Shown piece by piece: positions 1 through 5,026 of a stretch of 5,435 bases of DNA. Location: positions 1-5,435 of the forward strand of contig JAGXNR010000170.1 in the NCBI GenBank assembly GCA_019894875.1, read 5' to 3'. Positions within the stretch are counted from its first letter, which is position 1. Each line of letters begins with the position of its first letter. The notes below the pieces were generated by a model. It saw only the letters and a program-made list of their open reading frames with translations. It ran no database searches and was not told where the DNA came from. Source of the stretch: Promethearchaeota archaeon. GTDB lineage: Archaea > Asgardarchaeota > Lokiarchaeia > Sigynarchaeales > SOKP01. The translations under genes were made by a program, and so were the position numbers.

Positions 1-220
1 GTACTTTCATTTCATCAAATTCTTCTTCCTTTTTAAATCCCTGAAGCATTTTATAAAACCAGCTTCCGTGTACCTTTTCTTGATCTGCAGTTTGTAAAAA
101 AATCTCAGAAATCGATACATATCCTTCTTTTTTAGCGATTTTTGAGAAGAAAGTATATCTATTGCGTGCTTGACTTTCCCCTACAAATGCAGTGAATAAT
201 TTTTTAGCAGTTTCTTTCAT
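1..220 (-). CDS. Rubrerythrin, N-terminal part (runs off left edge)
   Basis: The minus strand encodes 73 residues beginning MKETAKKLFTAFVGESQARN, which I recognise as the start of the ferritin-like four-helix domain of rubrerythrin. The GESQARNRY helix carries the first diiron glutamate (E15), and EKVH near residues 48-51 is the second-helix ExxH pair (E48, H51) expected to bind iron. The rest of the diiron domain and the usual C-terminal rubredoxin-like Fe(Cys)4 domain lie outside the window, so I cannot say whether this is a full rubrerythrin or a rubredoxin-less form. The family reduces hydrogen peroxide to water in the cytoplasm of anaerobes and microaerophiles, taking electrons from rubredoxin or NAD(P)H reductases. 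The start is ATG at 220; an AAGGTA stretch 7-12 bases upstream is a weak ribosome binding site. The gene is divergent from the MaoC-type hydratase and shares its upstream region. The family call is firm; the physiological role is inferred. Confidence 0.92.
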   Translation of the reverse strand, partial: MKETAKKLFTAFVGESQARNRYTFFSKIAKKEGYVSISEIFLQTADQEKVHGSWFYKMLQGFKKEEEFDEMKV

Positions 221-273
221 AATTTTTACCTTTTTATTAAAATGGAATTTTCGATATTTTTGAATGTACTTGG

Positions 274-290
274 ATTTATAAGTATTTCCC
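274..290 (-). promoter_or_regulatory. Candidate rubrerythrin promoter (BRE/TATA)
   Basis: Read on the minus strand, this stretch is GGGAAATACTTATAAAT: a purine-rich BRE-like flank followed by a TATA box. The box is centred about 58 bases upstream of the rubrerythrin ATG. Archaeal initiation about 25 bases downstream of the box would leave a leader of about 30 bases that includes the AAGGTA ribosome binding site. A short inverted repeat, TACTT-8-AAGTA (267-284), overlaps the box and could be an operator. This is a prediction from pattern only. Confidence 0.5.
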
Positions 291-306
291 CTTTTTTTTA
301 ACTTTT

Positions 307-316
307 ATACTTATAA
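307..316 (+). promoter_or_regulatory. Candidate plus-strand TATA element, inverted copy of the rubrerythrin box
   Basis: ATACTTATAA on the plus strand is an exact copy of the element present on the minus strand at 276-285. The two are in divergent orientation, separated by 21 bases. If used, it would start a transcript near 340 with a leader of about 100 bases before the hydratase start at 443. That leader would contain a four-codon ATG-to-TAG micro-ORF at 363-377. The plus-strand copy lacks a good purine-rich BRE flank, so it is weaker than the minus-strand copy. Confidence 0.3.
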
Positions 317-410
317 TTTAAAGAAATAATCGAACTGATAAAGAGAAACTAATTTGGTAATTATGAGTAATAATTAGATACCTTCAAATAAAATAATATA
401 ATGGTAACCA

Positions 411-420
411 TATTTTATAA
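411..420 (+). promoter_or_regulatory. Candidate proximal TATA box of the hydratase gene
   Basis: TATTTTATAA is centred about 27 bases upstream of the ATG at 443. That is the spacing expected if the transcript is leaderless or nearly so in an archaeon. An 11-bp palindrome, ATGGTAACCAT (401-411), abuts it and could be an operator. Because GGT also lies 4 bases before the ATG, a leadered transcript from a more distal promoter remains possible. Confidence 0.3.
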
Positions 421-442
421 TAAAAAAAATAAGTTGGTTATT

Positions 443-1270
443 ATGTCAAAAATGGATATAAATTCAGTAGGAAACACAAGAGAAGGGACATTTACGTATG
501 ATTGGAAAGCGAGTGCCTTGTATAATTTAGGAATTGGGGCACAAGCAGAAGATTTATCCTTTGTTTATGAAAGGGTACAAGGTGGTATGAAAGTATTTCC
601 GAGTTTTGCAACGATTGTCGCTGGTAGCGGAATGATTTTCCCTACTGGAACTGATTATATACGATTATTACATGGTGAGCAATTAATCCGTCTTTATGCA
701 CCTCTAAAGCCAAATGGAACTATCAATACAAAAGGAGTTATAGAACATATATATGATAAAGGGAAAGCTGCAGTCATACATGTAAAAATATCCGGACATT
801 CACCAGAAGGTGAGCATATCTTTGATACAAGGTATGGCTATTTTGTTGCTGGTGCAGGAAGTTTTGGTGGGGACCCAGGACCAAAAGCGGAGCCCATAAA
901 TCCTCCCGAGGGTGTAGAACCAGTTTTTAGCATTTCTTACAAGACTAGTACAAATCAAGCAGCATTTTATAGACTTAATGGGGATCTCAACCCGTTACAT
1001 ATCGATCCGAATATTGCGAAAATGGCAGGTCAACCAAAACCAATCCTTCATGGATTATGTACATACGGGATTGCGACACGTGCTATTGTATATGGGCTAT
1101 GTGATGGGGATGTTTCTCGCTTTAAAGAATTCAGTGCAAGATTTAAAGGTGTCGTATTCCCTGGAGAAACTCTTATAACCGAAGGTTGGAAAGATAACGG
1201 ACGTTATATAATTCAAACTCGAAAGGATAACACCGTAGTCTTAGGGAACGCTTATGCCATTGTAGAGTAA
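443..1270 (+). CDS. MaoC-family / hydratase-2 type (R)-specific enoyl-CoA hydratase
   Basis: The 275-residue product matches the double-hotdog hydratase-2 family, which adds water to trans-2-enoyl-CoA to give (R)-3-hydroxyacyl-CoA. The N-terminal half (about residues 10-145) is the degenerate hotdog that shapes the acyl pocket. The C-terminal half (about 155-275) holds the hydratase-2 motif YRLNGDLNPLHIDPN at 176-190, with catalytic Asp181 and His186, then PILHGLCTYG. The length fits a stand-alone two-hotdog enzyme. From memory, the motif region and DVSRFK...ARF closely resemble the hydratase domain of eukaryotic peroxisomal multifunctional enzyme type 2. No peroxisomal-type dehydrogenase or SCP2 domain is attached. 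I chose ATG 443, which gives MSKMDINSVG; an in-frame ATG at 401 would add 14 residues of low-complexity sequence (MVTIFYNKKNKLVI) that overlap the likely TATA box. ATG 452 is a further option. The gene appears monocistronic, ending in a poly-T tract. True substrate length is unknown; a role in fatty acyl-CoA oxidation or synthesis is inferred. Confidence 0.88.
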   Translation: MSKMDINSVGNTREGTFTYDWKASALYNLGIGAQAEDLSFVYERVQGGMKVFPSFATIVAGSGMIFPTGTDYIRLLHGEQLIRLYAPLKPNGTINTKGVIEHIYDKGKAAVIHVKISGHSPEGEHIFDTRYGYFVAGAGSFGGDPGPKAEPINPPEGVEPVFSISYKTSTNQAAFYRLNGDLNPLHIDPNIAKMAGQPKPILHGLCTYGIATRAIVYGLCDGDVSRFKEFSARFKGVVFPGETLITEGWKDNGRYIIQTRKDNTVVLGNAYAIVE

Positions 1271-1288
1271 CTAATATTTTTTGAAATC

Positions 1289-1301
1289 TTTTTTTTTTTT
1301 T
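1289..1301 (+). terminator. Poly-T terminator of the hydratase gene
   Basis: An uninterrupted run of 13 T residues begins 19 bases after the TAA stop of the hydratase gene, with no GC-rich hairpin before it. Archaeal RNA polymerase terminates on T-rich tracts of this kind. Confidence 0.55.
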
Positions 1302-1490
1302 ATTGATTAGAACATTATTTTTTTCAAACATAAGAATATCATTGGATTTTCTATAAACTGATGAATCTAAAATTAGCATACTAAATTGTAGCTGGGATGA
1401 ATGCATCTATTATAAATTAAATAAAAATCGAAATGAGAGGAAAAAATTAAAATAAGAAGTTAAAAAGAAATAATATAACACAAATATTAA

Positions 1491-1499
1491 GGTGGAGGT
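1491..1499 (+). promoter_or_regulatory. Strong ribosome binding site before the broken small membrane-protein gene
   Basis: GGTGGAGGT contains the full GGAGGT anti-16S match, the best Shine-Dalgarno sequence in the window. It ends 4 bases before an ATT codon at 1504 where a start codon would be expected. This decides the reading frame of the small gene that follows. A GTG at 1492 is in the same frame but lies inside the ribosome binding site. Confidence 0.55.
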
Positions 1500-1503
1500 T
1501 CAA

Positions 1504-1713
1504 ATTAAAAATAAAATTTCGAGAGGAATTACGTTTATATTTATATTAGTTTTCTTTGGGTTGAGTATTTATTTGCCTATGACGGGAGTTATTAGTTGAA
1601 ACACAATTTCTGTTCAAAACACGGACGTTTCTGTGATTATAAGTTTTTTAATGGCTTTAGTATTTATTATAATATTTCTACTGCTACGCGATAAACCTAA
1701 AATTCCATCTTAA
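1504..1713 (+). pseudogene. Broken two-helix small membrane protein
   Basis: One frame reads through 69 codons to TAA at 1711 and is interrupted only by TGA at 1597. The first half, xKNKISRGITFIFILVFFGL (x is the ATT at 1504), is a typical short basic N-terminus leading into a transmembrane helix (about residues 9-30). After the TGA the frame continues NTISVQNTDVS into a second hydrophobic helix (VIISFLMALVFIIIFLLL) and a basic tail, RDKPKIPS. The likely ancestral protein had ATG for ATT at 1504 and TGG (Trp) for TGA at 1597, giving a 69-residue hairpin membrane protein with both ends on the same, probably cytoplasmic, side. I do not recognise the family. Other Trp codons checked nearby are TGG, so whole-genome recoding of TGA is unlikely. 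Decay, sequencing error or unusual translation (ATT start, stop readthrough) are the options. Confidence 0.5.
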
Positions 1714-1729
1714 ATCCGAGAAAAATGAA

Positions 1730-1757
1730 ACCAATAAATTAAATTATGGTTATTGGT
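1730..1757. terminator. Hairpin between the small gene and the CoADR fusion gene
   Basis: ACCAATAA (1730-1737) and TTATTGGT (1750-1757) form a perfect 8-bp stem with a 12-base loop in the gap between two convergent genes. On the minus strand the stem is followed by TTCATTTTTC, so it could help end the CoADR transcript. On the plus strand it lies 17 bases after the small gene's stop. The AT-rich stem is weak, so the role is tentative. Confidence 0.25.
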
Positions 1758-1810
1758 CGATTATCCTTGCAATGGATTCGGTGTATGAACAAAAAATTTT
1801 GAGTTGTTTA

Positions 1811-4186
1811 TTAATTTTTTCCCATTTTTACAGGATATCCTTTGCGGTGTTGCCACATCATCATGCCACCCGTTAAGTTCCGAATGTCTTTAAAACCTAC
1901 TCTTTCTAAAATTTGGGCTGCCATCATCGATCGTGAACCCGAGTGGCATATAGTAATTATTTCTTTATCTTTGAATTCATCTATAACATCTGTATTGTTT
2001 AATAATTCCCCCAACGGGAGCATTTTAGTATTTTTTATATGACCTCCATAATATTCTTGAGGCGTGCGAACATCAATTAGAAGTGACGGTTCATCTTCAG
2101 TGTCAAGACGTTTATATAATTCTTCTACGTTTATGTCCGAAATTTGAGGTGCATCAGGACCTCTTAGTTCAGCTCTTGTTTTCTTTTTAGCTGGAGTAAT
2201 CAATTTAATCTGAGGTAGAGTCTTCTCTAGAGTTGCAACTAATTTACCCTCTTCTTTTCCAATAAATAAAAGATTCACTGCTTCATTTAACTCTGAATAC
2301 GCTTCAACACTAGATTTAAATCCAGGATCAGTTGCATAGACTTTCAATTTTTTATTTTCTGGTAAATCATCTAATGATTTTATCATTGCATTTAAAGGTC
2401 CTGGACAAGCGAGACCACTACAGTCAACTACAACGAATTCATCACTTATAGTTGATTTTTCTTTTATATATTCTTCCATTATTGATTCCGAATTACCACA
2501 AGCTGCCACAATATCTTCAGTTTTAGCAGTAGCAGCTTCGTAGAGTTTATACCCTCCCGTAAGTTCATAAATTTCATTAAATCCACTCTGCGTAAGTATG
2601 CGAGTTGATAGATAGCTCCGATAACCAACTTCACAATAGGCAATTATTGGTTTATCTTTTGATAGTTCATTTAATCGATTCCTCAATTCATGTAATGGTA
2701 TATTTACAGAACCTTCAATTTTTCTTGCTTCATGCTCTCTAGTAGTCCTAACATCTAAAAGAATCCCGCTGTCTTGAGAGAATTCATCGATATCATGCCA
2801 TTGTTTAAGGACAATATCACCCCGTAAATAATTAGAAGCCACAAATCCCGCCATATTCACAGGATCTTTTGCAGAACTATAGGGTGGAGCATATGTTAAT
2901 TCTAATTCTTCTAAATCAAAAACAGTTCCTTTAAATTTTATTACTGTCGAAATAACATCTATTCTTTTTTCCGTGCCATAACCACCTACAGCTTGAGCAC
3001 CTAACACTCTGCCGCTGGGCACTTCAAATAGTAATTTTAACGTTATAGGGGTTGCTCCTGGATAATACCCCGCATGATTATTTGGGTGAATATATATTTT
3101 TTCATATTTAATAGACGTTCTTTTTAACTGCTTTTCTGTAAGACCGACAGCTGCTACTGTGGTATCAAATACTTTAACTACAGACGCACCTAAAATCCCT
3201 TTATATTTAACTTCCCTTCCCGCGATATTATCCGCAGCAATCCTTCCTTGTTTATTTGCTGGACCTGCTAAAGCAATAGCGATTGGTTCCTTTGTTTGAT
3301 AATGGAATACTTGAATAGTATCTCCTACAGCATAAATATTTGGATCGGAAGTCATCATAAATTCATTTACGATTAAATGCCCACGCGGGGTTGAATCTAA
3401 TCCCGAATCCTTAGCCAATTTACTCATTGGTTTAATACCAACCGCCATAACAACCATGTCAGTTTCTATTTGCCGACCATTCTTCGTTTTTACAATTGGT
3501 TTGTTATCTTCTGATCTAGAAAATGATTCTACAGGATCTTCGAGAATTAGACAAACACCATTTAAAATCAGTTCTTGATGAATAAAGTATGCCATTTCTT
3601 TATCAATCGGGGGCATAACTTGATCGAGCATCTCAATGATTTTTACTCCTACCCCTTTTTCCACCAAGTTCTCTGCCATCTCTAAACCAATGAAACCTCC
3701 GCCTATAACAACAGCTTTTTTAATTTGATTTTTCTCTGCAAATTCCCGCAGTTTAACCGCATCAGGAATCGTCCAAATAGTATGATAAGGGATATTTTCA
3801 ATTCCTTTGAAAGGCGGGATAATTGGTGTAGACCCTGTAGCTATAATAAGATAATCATAATCAAGGAAATATTCTTTTCTTTCGAGTAAATCCTGAACTA
3901 GCACTTGTTTCTTTGTCCTATCAATGGAAATTGCCTCATTATTAACTCTAACATCGATATTAAACCAACTCTTAAATTGACGGGGCGAAACCAGCTCTAA
4001 GGATTTTTGTTCTTTAATAATATTCCCAACATAATATGGGAGCCCACAGTTGGCAAAAGATACATACGGACCTTTATCAACTACTTTTATTTCATAATCC
4101 TCTTTAAGTCTTCTTAATCGTGCTGCGGCAGAGGCACCTCCCGCAACTCCTCCAATAATTACAACTTTTTTCATTTTCATTTCCAT
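1811..4186 (-). CDS. CoA-disulfide reductase-like flavoprotein fused to rhodanese-TusA-rhodanese
   Basis: This 791-residue cytoplasmic fusion probably uses NAD(P)H to reduce CoA disulfide, CoA persulfide or polysulfide. Residues 6-325 are the pyridine nucleotide-disulfide oxidoreductase core: FAD loop GGVAGGASAAARLRR (12-26), active-site Cys47 in SFANCGLPYY, NAD(P)H loop GGGFIG (162-167) and second FAD motif YAVGD (285-289). Residues about 330-450 are the dimerisation domain, ending in YAPPYSSAKDP; Tyr374/375 and Tyr432/436 match positions where CoA-disulfide reductases have active-site tyrosines. Rhodanese 1 (about 462-555) has Cys518 in CEVGYRS. The TusA/SirA-like domain (about 583-655) has Cys594 in CPGP, with Cys589 five residues before. 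Rhodanese 2 (about 682-787) has Cys747 in CHSGSRS. All catalytic cysteines are present. CoADR-rhodanese fusions such as the NADH-dependent persulfide reductase of Shewanella are known; the TusA plus second rhodanese extend that plan. ATG at 4186 has no clear ribosome binding site; ATG 4174 (787 residues, MKKVVIIGG) has GGA 7 bases upstream and may be the true start. Confidence 0.92.
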   Translation of the reverse strand: MEMKMKKVVIIGGVAGGASAAARLRRLKEDYEIKVVDKGPYVSFANCGLPYYVGNIIKEQKSLELVSPRQFKSWFNIDVRVNNEAISIDRTKKQVLVQDLLERKEYFLDYDYLIIATGSTPIIPPFKGIENIPYHTIWTIPDAVKLREFAEKNQIKKAVVIGGGFIGLEMAENLVEKGVGVKIIEMLDQVMPPIDKEMAYFIHQELILNGVCLILEDPVESFSRSEDNKPIVKTKNGRQIETDMVVMAVGIKPMSKLAKDSGLDSTPRGHLIVNEFMMTSDPNIYAVGDTIQVFHYQTKEPIAIALAGPANKQGRIAADNIAGREVKYKGILGASVVKVFDTTVAAVGLTEKQLKRTSIKYEKIYIHPNNHAGYYPGATPITLKLLFEVPSGRVLGAQAVGGYGTEKRIDVISTVIKFKGTVFDLEELELTYAPPYSSAKDPVNMAGFVASNYLRGDIVLKQWHDIDEFSQDSGILLDVRTTREHEARKIEGSVNIPLHELRNRLNELSKDKPIIAYCEVGYRSYLSTRILTQSGFNEIYELTGGYKLYEAATAKTEDIVAACGNSESIMEEYIKEKSTISDEFVVVDCSGLACPGPLNAMIKSLDDLPENKKLKVYATDPGFKSSVEAYSELNEAVNLLFIGKEEGKLVATLEKTLPQIKLITPAKKKTRAELRGPDAPQISDINVEELYKRLDTEDEPSLLIDVRTPQEYYGGHIKNTKMLPLGELLNNTDVIDEFKDKEIITICHSGSRSMMAAQILERVGFKDIRNLTGGMMMWQHRKGYPVKMGKN

Positions 4187-4230
4187 TTTTTAAATTAAAC
4201 TCTTGGATTTTTCCATATTATTGATTTTCA

Positions 4231-4240
4231 TATTATAAAA
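4231..4240 (-). promoter_or_regulatory. Candidate TATA box of the CoADR fusion gene
   Basis: The minus strand reads TTTTATAATA here, centred about 50 bases upstream of the ATG at 4186. Initiation about 25 bases downstream would give a leader of about 25 bases, or about 37 if ATG 4174 is used. This implies the gene can be transcribed on its own rather than only from the OsmC promoter. Confidence 0.4.
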
Positions 4241-4242
4241 TG

Positions 4243-4262
4243 AAATCTTTATTTTAAGATTT
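4243..4262. repeat. Inverted repeat next to the CoADR promoter (possible operator)
   Basis: AAATCTT (4243-4249) and AAGATTT (4256-4262) form a perfect 7-bp inverted repeat with a 6-base spacer. It lies directly upstream, in the minus-strand sense, of the TATA box at 4231-4240, about where a BRE or activator/repressor site would be. A redox- or sulfur-responsive regulator is possible, but in such AT-rich DNA a 7-bp palindrome is only modest evidence. Confidence 0.3.
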
Positions 4263-4269
4263 TTAAGTC

Positions 4270-4286
4270 AAAAATAGAAGAAAAAA
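4270..4286 (-). terminator. T-rich terminator downstream of the OsmC gene
   Basis: On the minus strand this is TTTTTTCTTCTATTTTT, a pair of T tracts 115-131 bases after the OsmC stop and upstream of the CoADR promoter. It could end the OsmC transcript in archaeal fashion. The tracts are short, so read-through into the CoADR gene is possible. Confidence 0.3.
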
Positions 4287-4344
4287 TAAGACTTTTATCC
4301 ATGACTACAAATCGACTTTTTTATTCTTCAAGGATTATTTCCCT

Positions 4345-4362
4345 ATCTTCATCGAAATCATG
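4345..4362. repeat. 18-bp direct repeat, copy 1 (intergenic)
   Basis: ATCTTCATCGAAATCATG is identical to 5081-5098, which lies inside the thioredoxin-reductase-like gene and encodes HDFDED there. On the minus strand, in the same frame, this intergenic copy reads LVSHDFDEDREIILEE followed by TAA, with a stop 18 bases (six codons) upstream of the repeat. It may be a remnant of a duplicated gene end. No longer homology to the gene was visible by eye. Confidence 0.5.
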
Positions 4363-4400
4363 CGAGACTAACGAATATATTTAAAGCTAATTATTATGAC

Positions 4401-4949
4401 CTATGTACTTTTTTTGATCAATTTTATTTTTCTCGGGAACTCGTGATGTTTATTACAAGTTCCTTTCACAGGACACACTTCCTCAGCTTTTTTGAGAATT
4501 TGATCAATTTTTTTTAAATTTTCATCTGTATCAATATACCACACATATTTAATATTATAAAAGCCCGGGAATGGTTCTTTTTTAGGATTATACGCACTTC
4601 TTTTATCGTATAGTGCTTCTACTTTTACATTAATAGAATTCACATTAAGATTCGACAATGACAGGTACAGTAAAGCAGTTATTTCTAAACAATTTGCAAG
4701 GCTTGCTAGAAGCATCTGCATCGGTCCTGGTATCTTACCCGATCCTCCTAAATCTTTTGGTCCATCATTTTCTAATACATAATTCCCAACCGATGCTTTG
4801 ACATGCATATTATCAATCTGTTCTGAAACCGCGGTTACTTTAGATATAAATAGTCTGTCTCCTTCTTCGGTATCTAGATTTTTGATCATTTTTTCAAAAC
4901 GATCCTTATACGCTTTTAAGGTTTCATCTGAAACTAACTTTTTTCTCAT
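4401..4949 (-). CDS. OsmC-family peroxide/persulfide-type thiol protein
   Basis: The 182-residue product has the OsmC/Ohr family signature. After a helical N-terminal extension of about 30 residues come the first strands, then GGSGKIPGPMQMLLASLANC with Cys87 at the start of the central helix. Cys159 in EEVCPVKG is the second redox cysteine. Both cysteines needed for the family's hydroperoxide reduction are present. An extra Cys165 (GTCNKHH) and two histidines follow, which is less usual. Family members reduce organic hydroperoxides, and some act on persulfides or polysulfides, using dithiol reductants; all are cytoplasmic, and many form intertwined dimers. The Glu or Arg residues that separate Ohr from OsmC cannot be placed confidently, so I give no gene symbol. 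The start ATG at 4949 lacks a Shine-Dalgarno site but has a TATA-like box about 44 bases upstream. It lies 77 bases downstream of the TrxR-like gene and 214 bases upstream of the CoADR fusion, all on the same strand, which suggests a shared thiol or sulfur stress role. Confidence 0.87.
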   Translation of the reverse strand: MRKKLVSDETLKAYKDRFEKMIKNLDTEEGDRLFISKVTAVSEQIDNMHVKASVGNYVLENDGPKDLGGSGKIPGPMQMLLASLANCLEITALLYLSLSNLNVNSINVKVEALYDKRSAYNPKKEPFPGFYNIKYVWYIDTDENLKKIDQILKKAEEVCPVKGTCNKHHEFPRKIKLIKKST

Positions 4950-4987
4950 AGTAAAAGCAAAATGTTGATAAACTTTATTTTTTTCGA

Positions 4988-4998
4988 TAATATAAAAA
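4988..4998 (-). promoter_or_regulatory. Candidate TATA box of the OsmC gene
   Basis: The minus strand reads TTTTTATATTA, centred about 44 bases upstream of the OsmC ATG, predicting a leader of about 20 bases. The upstream side is T-rich rather than a purine-rich BRE, because it directly follows the terminator of the preceding gene. Confidence 0.4.
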
Positions 4999-5002
4999 GT
5001 AG

Positions 5003-5021
5003 AAAAAAAAGTTTAAAAAAA
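5003..5021 (-). terminator. Double poly-T terminator of the TrxR-like gene
   Basis: On the minus strand, runs of 7 T (5015-5021) and 8 T (5003-5010) begin 5 bases after the TAA stop, separated by AAAC. Poly-T tracts without a hairpin fit archaeal termination, and their place right after the stop indicates the gene ends here by design. Confidence 0.5.
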
Positions 5022-5026
5022 GAAAT

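Noticed and set aside
978..1178. Plus-strand 66-codon frame inside the hydratase gene
   Set aside because: It lies wholly within the catalytic domain of the hydratase in another frame, with no ribosome binding site or domain.
1173..1406. Minus-strand frame of 77 codons overlapping the end of the hydratase gene
   Set aside because: It overlaps a well-supported gene, reads the poly-T terminator as a run of lysines, and resembles no known protein.
1271..1490. Possible RNA gene or CRISPR in the gap after the hydratase
   Set aside because: The stretch is very AT-rich, shows no cloverleaf, no regularly spaced repeats and no conserved RNA core; only the poly-T tract is notable.
1597..1599. TGA as a selenocysteine codon in the small membrane protein
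   Set aside because: The site sits in a short loop (VIS-x-NTIS) with no redox motif, no convincing SECIS-like structure was seen downstream, and Trp (TGG) is the simpler ancestral codon. Genome-wide TGA-to-Trp recoding is also unlikely because Trp in the other genes is TGG.
1842..2042. Plus-strand 66-codon frame opposite the second rhodanese domain
   Set aside because: It is antisense to a clear rhodanese domain and has no recognisable features.
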